Positions 27,529-36,024 of a stretch of DNA of 64,000 nt are shown here, in pieces. The DNA comes from Streptomyces sp. ATexAB-D23 (lineage in GTDB: Bacteria; Actinomycetota; Actinomycetes; Streptomycetales; Streptomycetaceae), in NCBI RefSeq assembly GCF_000373645.1, contig NZ_KB892001.1, positions 252,441-316,440 of the forward strand. The letters are read 5' to 3'. Position 1 is the stretch's first letter. Each line of letters starts with the position of its first letter. The position numbers and the translations under genes were made by a program. The notes below the pieces were generated by a model. The model did not search any database, was not told the DNA's origin, and was given only the letters and a program-made list of their open reading frames with translations.

Positions 27529-30231
27529 TCAGGCCACCGGGAACGCGTAGACCGTGCGCCCGCGCCGCACGATCGCCGTCTTCCCGTACGTCAGCACCTG
27601 GTAGCCGGCCTTCACCGTCTCGCCGTCCGGATCCTGGTTGCCGATGTCCTGGAACTTCCACAGCCGCCGCCCGTCGGCCCCCGAGAACGCGGTGACCTGG
27701 CCGTAGCCCGCCGCGAACACGGTGTCGCCGCTCCTGGTGACGGTGACCGCGGGTGCCTTGGTCTCCGTCGACTCCGTTGACCGGCGCCACTTCAGCTTGC
27801 CGTTCCTGCGGTCGACGGCCCCCACCTCCTGGTTGCTGTTGGTGGTGTGCAGCAGGTCGCCCGTCACGACCGAGGGCCCGAAGACCGTCTTGCCGGTGCC
27901 CTTCAGCGTCCACTTCGCCTTGCCCGCGGGCGTCTCGAAGGCGCGCAGGCCGGTGCCGTTCGCCGCGTACAGCACGCCTTCCGCGTCGCCCACGGCCGCC
28001 CCGTCGAGGGTGACGCTGCCGAACCTGCGGCTCCACTGGGCCTTGCCGGTCTCCCGGTCGAAGCTGCGGAAGATGCCCTTCTTCTTGGCCGCCTTCAGGG
28101 CCGCGGGGGTGAGCGTCAGATGGTCCTGCCGCACGATGACGGCGTCCGGCCGGACCGCGATCAGCCGGAAGACGGGCGCGATCGGGCCGCGGCCGTTGGG
28201 CACCGGCGTCCGCCACAGCTCCTTGCGCCCCACGATGTCGTACGCGAACAGGTACGACCTCACCACCTGCTTGTCCTTGCCCCGCTTCTCGCCCTTCTTG
28301 GGCGCGGGCGCCTTCACGGTGGCCTTGTGCGAGCCGGTGAACCAGATGGTCGTCCCGGCCGATCCGACGAGCGTGCGCACCGACAGGTCCGGCGCGTCCT
28401 CGAAGCCGTCGGCGTACGCCACCCGGTGGGCCACCCGGCCGTCCTTCGCCGAGAGCCACAGGAATTCCGAGGGGCCCGCCACGAAGCAGTGCTCCTCGCC
28501 CGCCGCGAGGGCGGCCTGCCCCTTGGCGCCGTCCGCGTTCTCCCAGAGCCGGCGTCCGGTGCGCAGATCGACGGCGCTCACATGGCTCTGGTCCGTCAGC
28601 ACCAGCAGCCGGTCGTTCCAGAGCGCGGCGGTCAGCGGCGGCGGCTCGTCCGCCGGATGGGTGTGGATCCAGAGCGGCTGCGGGGCGACTCCGGAGAGGC
28701 TGGGCCCGGCGGTGGTGGGCGCGGGCTTGGGGTCGTCCTTCGGCTTGTCGTCGTCGCCGGACGTGAGCGCGTACAGGGTCCCGCCCCCGGCCAGCAGTCC
28801 GGCCACACCCGCGGCGGCCCCGATCAGCAGGCCCCGCCGGCCCATGCCGCCCCGGCGGGGCTCGGCGGGCGGGGCGATGTTGGGGATGGGCGCCGGAGGC
28901 AGGGGCACGGGCAGCGGCTGCGGGGGCGGCGCGGCCTGGGCGTACGGCTGCTGCTCGTACGTCCCCGGGTTCGGCCAGGGGGCGGCGGGGCCGCCGATGG
29001 CCTTGAGCTGCGTGGTGTGGGTGTCGGGCGGCGGCGCCGGGGTGGAGGGGATGGGGCCCGGCGCGGCGACGGTCGGCTGCTGCCGGGCGGGCGGGGGCGG
29101 CGCCTGGTGGTGCGGGGGTACGGCATCAAAGACGCCGGGCACCGCGTCCTGTATGGGGGGCGGCGCGGGGGCCACGGCGTCCCAGACGTCACCGTAGGAC
29201 TTCGGGGCGTTCGCGCCCTGGGCACCCGAGGGGTTCTCTTCGGACGCCGGAAGTTGATCGGGCACGGGGTTCTCCACAGACACGTTCTTGACGGAAACGG
29301 ATTCATTCACGGGCGCGGGGACGGGCCCGCCCGGCTCGGCCCCGGCCGCCAGGCGGCCGGCCCTGACACCCTGCGTGGCCACGGCGGCCGACAGCCGGCC
29401 CGGCAGCCAGCCGCCCGCAGCGAGACCGGCGGCGCCCTCCAGCGCCAGTTCGGCGGCCACGGTCCCCGCGCCGGGGCGGGCGGCCGGGTCCTTCGCCAGG
29501 CACCGGGCGATCAGGTCGCGCAACGCCTCCGGGACGTCCCCGAGTTCGGGTTCGCCCCGGGCGATGCGCTCGGCGTCCGCCAGTGGGGTGGTCCCGGTCG
29601 CCGCGTAGGCGAGCAGCAGACCGAGCACGAAGAGGTCGGAGGCCGGGCCCGCCGCCTGGCCCGCGAGCTGTTCCGGGGTCAGATGGCCGAGCCGTACGGA
29701 GAGCCCGCCGCCCGGACCGGCCTCGGCCTCGGCCGCCGCGCCCAGCGGGCCGAACGCGGTGAGCCAGGGGCCGTCCTCGGCGAGCAGCACGGTCCGGGGG
29801 GAGAGGCCCTGGAACACCGTCCCGGTGGCGTGCACGCGGGAGAGGGTCTCGGCGATGCCGGCGCCCAGTATCCGCACGGCCCGCTCGGGCAGCGGGCCCA
29901 CGGTCCCGATCGCCTCGGTCAGGGTCAGCGCGGGCACGTACGCCGACGCGGTCCACGGGCGGTCGTCCTCGCCGGAGCCGTCCGCGGGGGCGTCGAGCAC
30001 CTCGGCGACCCAGCCGCCGGCCAGCCGGTCGGCGATGCGCGCCTCCGCGTCGAAGCGGTGCCGGAAGGCGGGCAGCGCGGCGAGCTCGGGCCGGGCCGCG
30101 GTGACGACGACGAGGTCCTGCGCCGTCTCGCCGCGCGCGAGGTACAGCACCGAAGCGGCCGTCTCCCGCAGGCGGGCCAGCACGGTGTACGGCCCGAAGC
30201 GCCCCGGATCGTCCTGACGCAGCGCCTCCAT
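27529..30231 (-). CDS. Membrane pseudokinase with extracytoplasmic PQQ-type beta propeller
   Basis: 900 residues from an ATG with AAGGGGGGT upstream. The N-terminal 280 residues follow the Ser/Thr kinase plan (FGPYTVLARL start, SDLFVLGLLLAYAATG, DLIARCLAKDPAARPGA), but each catalytic motif is lost: no glycine loop, VVVTAARPEL has no catalytic Lys, FQGLSPRTVLL replaces HRDxKxxN, and LTAFGPL replaces DFG. A proline-rich linker leads to one membrane helix at about residue 480 (RRGLLIGAAAGVAGLLAGGG). About 380 residues of PQQ/WD-like propeller repeats follow (LWENADG, RLWKFQD, WRTPVPNG). Known PknD-like kinases have the same plan with active kinases. This one likely senses an extracellular ligand and signals by binding, not phosphorylation. 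Confidence 0.88.
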   Translation of the reverse strand: MEALRQDDPGRFGPYTVLARLRETAASVLYLARGETAQDLVVVTAARPELAALPAFRHRFDAEARIADRLAGGWVAEVLDAPADGSGEDDRPWTASAYVPALTLTEAIGTVGPLPERAVRILGAGIAETLSRVHATGTVFQGLSPRTVLLAEDGPWLTAFGPLGAAAEAEAGPGGGLSVRLGHLTPEQLAGQAAGPASDLFVLGLLLAYAATGTTPLADAERIARGEPELGDVPEALRDLIARCLAKDPAARPGAGTVAAELALEGAAGLAAGGWLPGRLSAAVATQGVRAGRLAAGAEPGGPVPAPVNESVSVKNVSVENPVPDQLPASEENPSGAQGANAPKSYGDVWDAVAPAPPPIQDAVPGVFDAVPPHHQAPPPPARQQPTVAAPGPIPSTPAPPPDTHTTQLKAIGGPAAPWPNPGTYEQQPYAQAAPPPQPLPVPLPPAPIPNIAPPAEPRRGGMGRRGLLIGAAAGVAGLLAGGGTLYALTSGDDDKPKDDPKPAPTTAGPSLSGVAPQPLWIHTHPADEPPPLTAALWNDRLLVLTDQSHVSAVDLRTGRRLWENADGAKGQAALAAGEEHCFVAGPSEFLWLSAKDGRVAHRVAYADGFEDAPDLSVRTLVGSAGTTIWFTGSHKATVKAPAPKKGEKRGKDKQVVRSYLFAYDIVGRKELWRTPVPNGRGPIAPVFRLIAVRPDAVIVRQDHLTLTPAALKAAKKKGIFRSFDRETGKAQWSRRFGSVTLDGAAVGDAEGVLYAANGTGLRAFETPAGKAKWTLKGTGKTVFGPSVVTGDLLHTTNSNQEVGAVDRRNGKLKWRRSTESTETKAPAVTVTRSGDTVFAAGYGQVTAFSGADGRRLWKFQDIGNQDPDGETVKAGYQVLTYGKTAIVRRGRTVYAFPVA

Positions 30232-30283
30232 GGCGACCCCCCTTTTGTGACCGTCCGGCCGTCCCTGGACCAGACGGCCGATC

Positions 30284-30586
30284 CTAGTCGGGCAGTTCCC
30301 GCTGCCCCTTTCCGCCATCGTTCCCCGGTTTAGACCAGGGCCACCGGGGCTTGTGGCGTTCGCGGCCCTCGGGGACGTACTCGTACACCCAGCCCCGCTG
30401 GATGCCCAGCCGTTTCGTGTATCCGGCCGGGGCCCTGCGGTACGCGTACACGGTGGCGGGCCCGCCGGCGGCGTCCGGGACGGGGACCTCGTACCACTTG
30501 GGCGGGTGGCCGGTCGCGCCCGTGAGGACGGGCAGGACCCGGCCGTCCAGCGGGCCGCCGACGAAGGCGGTGTTCTCGCTTCTCAC
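30284..30586 (-). CDS. Conserved hypothetical protein, 100 aa
   Basis: Starts at a GTG ([20 protein letters not shown]). It contains a GGPLDGRVL motif near the N-terminus and a [29 protein letters not shown] segment, ending in a basic, Trp-rich tail. No signal peptide or membrane helix. I recognise the type as a small cytoplasmic protein conserved in streptomycetes but know no function. It lies between the TetR gene (18 bp upstream) and the pseudokinase gene on the same strand, probably in one transcript. Confidence 0.72.
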   Translation of the reverse strand: MRSENTAFVGGPLDGRVLPVLTGATGHPPKWYEVPVPDAAGGPATVYAYRRAPAGYTKRLGIQRGWVYEYVPEGRERHKPRWPWSKPGNDGGKGQRELPD

Positions 30587-30603
30587 CCGGCCAGTCTGAC
30601 CGA

Positions 30604-31353
30604 TCAGTCCGGCGGCAGCAGATGCGCGGCCACCCCGACGAGCGGGGCGAGCCGGTCCGCCAGCCGGCCGGCCGGGCCCGTGATGTTCTCCAGGGGCAGC
30701 AGCGCGGCCACGGCGGAGGCGGTCTGCGGGTCGGAGGCCGAGGTGACGGCGAGGAGGCCGATGAACTGGTCGACCAGCCAGTCGCGCAGCTCGGACGCGT
30801 CCGGCCGCTTGCCCTCGTCGAGCCAGATCAGCGAGGCCGCCTCGACCGCCGCGATCCAGGTGCGCACCATCATGCTCAGCCGGGGCGCGGGCTCGCTCCG
30901 CCCGTCGTGGCCCAGGTGCAGGAGGATCTGCTCGGCCGCCGCCCGCCGGACCTCGTCCACGATGGTGCCCGTCCGGGACGTCTCGGCGACGCTGCCGCCC
31001 CGCAGCAGGGCGCTGAAGCCGGCGTCGTGCTCGTCCACGAAGGCCAGATAGCGGTCCAGGACGCGCATCACCCGCTCGGTCGGCGGGCCCTCGGCCGGCT
31101 CGGCGAAGCACAGCTTCAGCTGCTCCGCCGCCGACCTGAGCGCCGCCTCGTACAACTGCTGCCGTCCGCCGGGGAAGTAGCGGTAGACCAGCGGGCGGGA
31201 CACCCCGGCCACCGTCGCGACCTCGTCGAGCGAGACCTCGTCGGGGGCCCGGTGGGCGAAGAGGGTGAGCGCCGCACCGAGCAGCTGGGTGCGGCGCTCC
31301 TCGACGCTGAGCCTTCGGTACGCGCGCGCGGGCGGCGCGGCTGCGGCAGTCAT
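30604..31353 (-). CDS. TetR/AcrR-family repressor
   Basis: 249 residues from ATG. N-terminal [21 protein letters not shown], then [33 protein letters not shown] (about 40-75), the classic TetR DNA-binding pattern. A large helical ligand domain follows. It starts 26 bp after the diiron gene on the same strand, so the two are co-transcribed and the repressor probably controls its own operon through the inverted repeat at 32335-32357. Confidence 0.93.
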   Translation of the reverse strand: MTAAAAPPARAYRRLSVEERRTQLLGAALTLFAHRAPDEVSLDEVATVAGVSRPLVYRYFPGGRQQLYEAALRSAAEQLKLCFAEPAEGPPTERVMRVLDRYLAFVDEHDAGFSALLRGGSVAETSRTGTIVDEVRRAAAEQILLHLGHDGRSEPAPRLSMMVRTWIAAVEAASLIWLDEGKRPDASELRDWLVDQFIGLLAVTSASDPQTASAVAALLPLENITGPAGRLADRLAPLVGVAAHLLPPD

Positions 31354-31379
31354 ACCGGCAAGCGTAAGGGCTGTCGCCC

Positions 31380-32315
31380 TCAGGCCAGCAGTCCCGAGCT
31401 CTTCCACAGCCTGCGTCCCACGCCGTTGAGGACCCCGATGTCCTCGAAGAAGTCGGTCAGCCGCTTGGCACCCGTCTGCATGACCTCGGCCCGGTGGCCG
31501 CTGGCCCGTACCTGGGCGACCGCCTCGTGGCGGTCCAGCCCGACGTTCTCGTACACCCGCGGGTTGACGAAGCAGACGGAGAAGACGCGGGCCGCCTCGC
31601 CGCAGCTCAGCCGGGCCAGTTCGCGTTCCCAGCGCGGGGCGGTCACCATCTGGCGGCGCAGCTCCTCGCGGGCGTAGCGCACATGCCGGGCCTCCTCGAT
31701 CACATGGATGCGGGTCACCCCGCGCACCAGGGGCTGGACGCGCTCGTCGGGGAAGGTGAGCCGCTGCATCCAGTCGAGGATCTCCTCGCCGAGGAGCGTG
31801 CCGGCGAACGAACCGGGCGTCGTGGAGACGCTCTTCAGGACGCGGGCCATGTTGTGGTACCTGCGCGGTACGGAGTAGGTGGGCCCGTCGCCCCAGGTGA
31901 TCATCCGGCCGAACATCATCGAGTGCCGGCACTCGTCGGCTATCTCGGTGAGCGCGTAGCGGACGTGGTTGCTGGTCGCGGGCTTGTCGTAGATGTGCCG
32001 GACCAGCAGCTGCATGAGGATGATCTCGAACCAGATGCCCAGCGAGGCCAGCGACGCGGCCTCGTGCCGGGCCAGTTCGAGCCGCTGGTCGTGCCCCATG
32101 CGCTTCCACAGCGGGGTGTCGTAGAGGGAGACCAGCTCCGGCGGCCAGAACCACTTGCCGTCCTCGGGCGGCGAGTCCCAGTCGAGCTCCTTGTCCGGGT
32201 CGAAGGAGTGCTTGGCCGACGCCTCCAGCAGTCGTTCCGCGATCTGTTCCCGGCCGCGCAGCGGGCCGAGCGCGTCACGGAGGGTCTGCAGATCGCTTTC
32301 GGTCACGGTCGTCAT
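31380..32315 (-). CDS. AurF-like diiron N-oxygenase
   Basis: 311 residues from ATG (MTTVTESDL), with AGGTG upstream. Helical diiron protein of the p-aminobenzoate N-oxygenase family. Iron-ligand motifs visible are [13 protein letters not shown] (E..ExxH) and [16 protein letters not shown] (EExxH), with LARHEAASL and [11 protein letters not shown] contributing carboxylates. AurF converts aryl-amines to nitro compounds. Members without a cluster are often annotated simply as diiron oxygenase. Divergent to another ferritin-like gene and followed by the TetR gene. No aromatic-amine biosynthesis genes are nearby. Confidence 0.85.
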   Translation of the reverse strand: MTTVTESDLQTLRDALGPLRGREQIAERLLEASAKHSFDPDKELDWDSPPEDGKWFWPPELVSLYDTPLWKRMGHDQRLELARHEAASLASLGIWFEIILMQLLVRHIYDKPATSNHVRYALTEIADECRHSMMFGRMITWGDGPTYSVPRRYHNMARVLKSVSTTPGSFAGTLLGEEILDWMQRLTFPDERVQPLVRGVTRIHVIEEARHVRYAREELRRQMVTAPRWERELARLSCGEAARVFSVCFVNPRVYENVGLDRHEAVAQVRASGHRAEVMQTGAKRLTDFFEDIGVLNGVGRRLWKSSGLLA

Positions 32316-32334
32316 GGCTGGGGGCACCTCACAC

Positions 32335-32357
32335 ATGGGTTACCGACGGTCACCCAT
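32335..32357. promoter_or_regulatory. Candidate TetR operator between the two diiron genes
   Basis: ATGGGTTACC (32335-32344), 3-bp centre, GGTCACCCAT (32348-32357): a 10-bp inverted repeat with one mismatch, 20 bases upstream of the AurF-like start. Its place in front of the operon that includes the TetR gene fits autoregulation. A second weaker inverted repeat, GTAAC-N7-GTTAC at 32450-32466, lies nearer the divergent gene. Confidence 0.7.
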
Positions 32358-32492
32358 TATGAGACTGCGTGTCAGCAAGGCAGTCAATCCCCTGCGCACG
32401 ACTTGTTGACCCCGCGTCTACCAACGTGTGAACCTGCCAACTGAGCCGGTAACGCGCTGTGTTACGACGTACGCGAGGCGAAGGAGCCGTCC

Positions 32493-33611
32493 GTGTCGAC
32501 CCACGACCTCTACACCACCGCCCCCGAACAGCCGCTGTGGGCGGTGCCCGCCTCCGGCGCCGCACGCTTCAGCTGGGACTACGACGACGGCCGCGAGCGC
32601 CTCCTCGCCCTGTACCAGAAGGGCAAGGACAAGCAGTGGGACGGCAACAAGCGCATCGACTGGAGTCTGGAGGTCGACCCGGCGGACCCGCTCGGCACCC
32701 CCGACGAGGCGCTGACCCTGTACGGCACCCCGCACTGGACGAAGATGACCGAGAGGGACCGGGGCGAGCTGCGCAAGCACTACACCGCCTGGCAGTTCAG
32801 CCAGTTCCTGCACGGTGAGCAGGGCGCGATGATCTGCGCCGCCCGGATCACCGAGTCCGTCCCCGACCTGGACGCCAAGTTCTACTCCGCGACCCAGGCC
32901 ATGGACGAGGCCCGGCACGCGGAGATCTACAGCCGGTTCCTGCACGAGAAGATCGGGATGCTCTACCCGGTCAACGACAACCTCCAGGGGCTGCTCGGCG
33001 ACACCCTGCGCGACTCCCGCTGGGACATGCCCTACCTCGGCATGCAGGTCCTCATCGAGGGCCTGGCCCTGGCCGCGTTCGGCATGATCCGCGACACCAC
33101 GACCAAGCCGCTGCCCAAGCAGATCCTCGCGTACGTCATGCAGGACGAGGCCCGGCACGTCGCCTTCGGGCGGATGGCGCTGCGCGACTACTACCGGCAG
33201 CTCAGCGACGCGGAACTGCGCGAGCGCGAGGAGTTCGTCATCGAGGGCTGCTACCTGATGCGCGACCGGCTCAGCGGGGTGGAGGTCCTGGAGAACTTCG
33301 GCATCGGCAAGCAGGAGGCGAAGGATCTCTCCGAGCACTCCGAATACCTCCAGCTCTTCCGTAAGCTGCTGTTCAGCCGGATAGTCCCGTGCGTCAAGGA
33401 CATCGGCCTGTGGGGCGAGCGGCTGCAGAAGGCCTATGTCGACATGGGCGTCCTCGAACTCGGCGACTCCGACCTGGACCTCCTCATGGCGAGGGACGAG
33501 GAAATAGCCGAGCAGCTGGACAAGGACCGCTTCGAGGCGGAGGAGCGGGCACGGGTGGCGGAAGTGGCCGAGGCGATCAGCCAGGGCGGGGTGGATGCGG
33601 CAGGAGTCTGA
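32493..33611 (+). CDS. Ferritin-like diiron protein
   Basis: 372 residues from a GTG with AAGGAG upstream. All-helical, with two EARH-type ligand motifs: AMDEARHAEIYSRF and MQDEARHVAFGRMAL, plus WQFSQFLHGEQGAM and LIEGLALAAFGM supplying carboxylates. This is the ribonucleotide-reductase-small-subunit/ferritin-like superfamily. The R2-type radical Tyr and C-terminus are not evident, so it is more likely an oxidase or N-oxygenase-like protein than NrdB. Followed by an overlapping kinase-fold gene (17-bp overlap). Confidence 0.82.
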   Translation: MSTHDLYTTAPEQPLWAVPASGAARFSWDYDDGRERLLALYQKGKDKQWDGNKRIDWSLEVDPADPLGTPDEALTLYGTPHWTKMTERDRGELRKHYTAWQFSQFLHGEQGAMICAARITESVPDLDAKFYSATQAMDEARHAEIYSRFLHEKIGMLYPVNDNLQGLLGDTLRDSRWDMPYLGMQVLIEGLALAAFGMIRDTTTKPLPKQILAYVMQDEARHVAFGRMALRDYYRQLSDAELREREEFVIEGCYLMRDRLSGVEVLENFGIGKQEAKDLSEHSEYLQLFRKLLFSRIVPCVKDIGLWGERLQKAYVDMGVLELGDSDLDLLMARDEEIAEQLDKDRFEAEERARVAEVAEAISQGGVDAAGV

Positions 33612-34644
33612 ACGCCATCGCGCACGCCTGGCCGCCCACGACCGGGCCTCGGCCCGGCTCTCCCGGATGAGCGACCGCCGGATCGGCGAGGCCGTCGCCT
33701 CGGCCGCCCCGCTGGGCTCCGGTCTTGGCGGCAGGTCGGCGCAGCTGGACGTGGGCGGCACCCGGGTCTTCGTCAAGCGGGTGCCCCTGACCGAACTCGA
33801 ACTGCGCCCGAGCAACGTACGCTCGACCGCCAACCTCTTCGGGCTGCCGGTCTTCTACCAGTACGGGATCGGCTCGGCCGGCTTCGGAGCCTGGCGGGAG
33901 CTGGCCGCGCACGTCCTCACCACCGACTGGGTCCGCACCGGCGCGTACCCGGACTTCCCGCTGATGTACCACTGGCGGGTCCTGCCCGACTCCCCGCCCG
34001 AGGGCTTCACCGACGAATTCGGCGGCATCGAAGGAGCGGTGGCCCACTGGGAGGGCCACCCGGCCGTCCGCGAACGGCTGGAGGCCATCGGCCGGTCCGC
34101 GGCGAGCCTGGTGCTCTTCCTGGAACACGTGCCGCACACCCTCGCCGCCTGGCTCGGCGAGCGCCGCGAGGCCGCCGCGAAGGGCGGCGAGGACCCGCCG
34201 TACGCCCGGCTGGACGCGGCCCTCGCGCGCGGCGCCGGCTTCATGGGCGCGCACGGGTTCGTCCACTTCGACGCGCACTTCCACAACGTCCTGACCGACG
34301 GGCACGCGATCCGCTTCGCCGACTTCGGCCTCGCCCTGAGCTCCACGTTCGACCTCTCCGACGAGGAGTCCGCGTTCCTGGCCGGTCACCTCGCCTACGA
34401 CCGGCACTACGTCGCCGGCCACCTGCTGCGCCACCACCTCTTCGACGGGGTGCGCGACGCGGCCTTCCTGCGCGACTGGATCGCGGGCGACCGGCCCGGC
34501 GGCGTACCGCCCGAGGTGGCCGCGCTCGTCGACCGGCATGCCGCGCCCGCCGTCGTCCTGGACGGATTCCACCGCGGCCTGCTGACGGTGAGCAGGCGTA
34601 CGCCCTACCCGTCCGCCGCCATCGACAGCGCGGCCGGACACTGA
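33595..34644 (+). CDS. Protein-kinase-like / phosphotransferase-fold protein
   Basis: 349 residues from an ATG inside the end of the ferritin-like gene. Kinase-fold landmarks are visible: TRVFVKRVPLTELEL (beta-3 Lys), FVHFDAHFHNVLTDG (catalytic loop HxDxHxxN at about 220) and IRFADFGLALSS (DFG). The large lobe resembles aminoglycoside phosphotransferases more than Ser/Thr kinases. All key residues look intact, so it should be active, on an unknown small molecule or protein. Coupling to the ferritin-like gene suggests joint function. Confidence 0.72.
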   Translation: MRQESERHRARLAAHDRASARLSRMSDRRIGEAVASAAPLGSGLGGRSAQLDVGGTRVFVKRVPLTELELRPSNVRSTANLFGLPVFYQYGIGSAGFGAWRELAAHVLTTDWVRTGAYPDFPLMYHWRVLPDSPPEGFTDEFGGIEGAVAHWEGHPAVRERLEAIGRSAASLVLFLEHVPHTLAAWLGERREAAAKGGEDPPYARLDAALARGAGFMGAHGFVHFDAHFHNVLTDGHAIRFADFGLALSSTFDLSDEESAFLAGHLAYDRHYVAGHLLRHHLFDGVRDAAFLRDWIAGDRPGGVPPEVAALVDRHAAPAVVLDGFHRGLLTVSRRTPYPSAAIDSAAGH

Positions 34645-34677
34645 CCGGGCCTCGAAATCGTGTTCGCCCCGATGCCG

Positions 34678-34683
34678 TAGCTT
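34678..34683 (+). promoter_or_regulatory. TAGCTT -10 element for a leaderless start
   Basis: TAGCTT lies seven bases before the ATG at 34691. A TAnnnT hexamer at this distance puts transcription start at or next to the ATG, the usual leaderless arrangement in actinobacteria. No Shine-Dalgarno sequence is present. Confidence 0.6.
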
Positions 34684-34690
34684 GGGCGCC

Positions 34691-35566
34691 ATGACCACGC
34701 CCCCGCCCCCGCCGCCGCAGGGCCCGTACGGCGCGCCCCAGGGCCCCTACGGCCCGCCGCGGCCCCAGCAGAATCCGTACGCCCAGCAGCCGCTGCCCGG
34801 ACAGCAGCCGCCCCCGTACGGATATCCGCAGGGCGCCCCGACGCCGCCCTCGCCCTGGGGCGCGGTGCCCGGCGGGCCCGGGTTCCCGGGGATGCCGCCG
34901 CCCCGGCGGAACAGGGCCGGCCTGATCGCCGCGGCCGTCGCGGGGGCGCTCGTGGTGGCCGGCGGCGTCGCCTTCGGGGTCGTGCGGCTGATGGACGGGG
35001 CGGACGACGGCAAGCTGCCGACGGCCGGGAGCTTCCCCCCGGCCGAATACCGGCTGACCGTGCCGAAGACCCTGCTGGACGACGAGTACACCCTGTTCGA
35101 GGACACCTCGGCCACGGACGGGAAGGACATCGAGGACACCTACGACCCGACCATCCGCAACCCGAAGGCGGTGGTCACCCAGTACACCTCCGAGAGCGGC
35201 GGCACCCTGGTCGTCTCCGGGATGTGGGGACGCATCAAGTCACCGGAGTTCTCCCGCGACAAGATCCTTGAGGGGGCCGCCGAGGCGGACGGGATGACCA
35301 TGGCCGTGCCCGCCCGGGAGTTCACCCCCGAGGGCTACGACATCACCGTCTCCTGCCAGGTCGTCAGTTCGAAGGAGGGGGCCGTCACCACCACGCTCCC
35401 GATGTGCGCGTGGGGCGACAGCAACACCGCCTCCTTCGTCGCCGTCGTCACCGCCGAGAGCGCCTCGCAGGACCCGGAGAAGGTCGACCTCGACCGGGCG
35501 GCGCTCGAAACGGCCCGGGTGCGCGAGGAGATGCGCAAGCCGATCGAGGCCGCGCGGGCGGGCTGA
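34691..35566 (+). CDS. Proline-rich single-pass membrane protein
   Basis: 291 residues. About 75 residues of Pro/Gly/Gln/Tyr repeats (PPPPPQGPYGAPQGPYGPP) form a cytoplasmic tail, then a basic RRNR and one membrane helix (AGLIAAAVAGALVVAGGVAFGVV, about 80-102), then an external domain (YRLTVPKTLLDDEYTLF...) with two Cys (SCQV, MCAW). The plan is common among Streptomyces membrane proteins of unknown function. The start chosen is the ATG with the leaderless -10. The TTG three codons earlier overlaps that element. Confidence 0.82.
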   Translation: MTTPPPPPPQGPYGAPQGPYGPPRPQQNPYAQQPLPGQQPPPYGYPQGAPTPPSPWGAVPGGPGFPGMPPPRRNRAGLIAAAVAGALVVAGGVAFGVVRLMDGADDGKLPTAGSFPPAEYRLTVPKTLLDDEYTLFEDTSATDGKDIEDTYDPTIRNPKAVVTQYTSESGGTLVVSGMWGRIKSPEFSRDKILEGAAEADGMTMAVPAREFTPEGYDITVSCQVVSSKEGAVTTTLPMCAWGDSNTASFVAVVTAESASQDPEKVDLDRAALETARVREEMRKPIEAARAG

Positions 35567-35574
35567 CGTCCGGC

Positions 35575-35598
35575 AGCCGGTCAGCCGGTCAGCCGGTC
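35575..35598. repeat. Three tandem AGCCGGTC octamers
   Basis: AGCCGGTC occurs three times head to tail between the ends of two convergent genes, running into the stop codon of the lipoprotein gene. A slippage-prone short repeat that could change the C-terminus of that protein. Confidence 0.9.
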
Positions 35599-35905
35599 AG
35601 TCCGAGACTTCGATGATGTTCCCGTCGGCGTCCAGGGTGTGGGTGTTCCAGTACGTCCACCACTTGTCGTCCACGTGCTCCGGAACCTTGCCCTCCGGGT
35701 AGCGCGCGTACCCCTTGGGCGGCTCCTGGCCGTCCGGCACACAGGCGCTTCCGGTACTGCCCACGTACAGCACCGGGTACTCGCCGCCGGAACACACCGC
35801 GTCCGCCGTGGAACAGGCGGACGTGAGCACGGCCAGGGCCGCGCCCGTGACGGCGAGGGCGGCGGTGGCGGTCCGGAGGCGGCGGGGGCGACGGGCTGTG
35901 CGCAC
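35597..35905 (-). CDS. Small lipoprotein of the SCO0607 type
   Basis: 102 residues from a GTG with AAGGAG upstream. Twin-Arg-rich start, hydrophobic segment and lipobox LTSAC (Cys31). The exported part is CSGGEYPVLYVGSTGSACVPDG then GYARYPEGKVPEHVDDKWWTYWNTHTLD, a pattern I associate with a Streptomyces lipoprotein family (SCO0607 family). Four cysteines in total, two likely disulphide-bonded. Function unknown. Confidence 0.85.
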   Translation of the reverse strand: MRTARRPRRLRTATAALAVTGAALAVLTSACSTADAVCSGGEYPVLYVGSTGSACVPDGQEPPKGYARYPEGKVPEHVDDKWWTYWNTHTLDADGNIIEVSD

Positions 35906-35969
35906 GGTGGGGCTCCTTCTGGGGGTGGCTGTCGGTGTCCAGGCTGCTGCCTCGGTCCGGCGCGGTCCT

Positions 35970-36007
35970 GAGTACCCGTACTCGGGTGCGGTACTCGGGT
36001 ACGAGTA
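35970..36007. promoter_or_regulatory. Iterated GTACTCGGGT repeats upstream of the lipoprotein gene
   Basis: GTACTCGGGT occurs at 35978-35987 and 35991-36000 in direct repeat. The flanking GAGTACCCG (35970-35978) and GTACGAGTAC turn it into nested inverted repeats. It lies about 70-100 bases upstream of the lipoprotein start on the minus strand, a good place for a multi-site operator. Confidence 0.6.
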
Positions 36008-36024
36008 CGGGCCATTCGTCTCCC

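Noticed and set aside
31380-33611. Ribonucleotide reductase small subunit for the ferritin-like genes
   Set aside because: No NrdA-type partner is nearby and the radical Tyr context is not seen. The EARH spacing fits the wider ferritin-like superfamily better.
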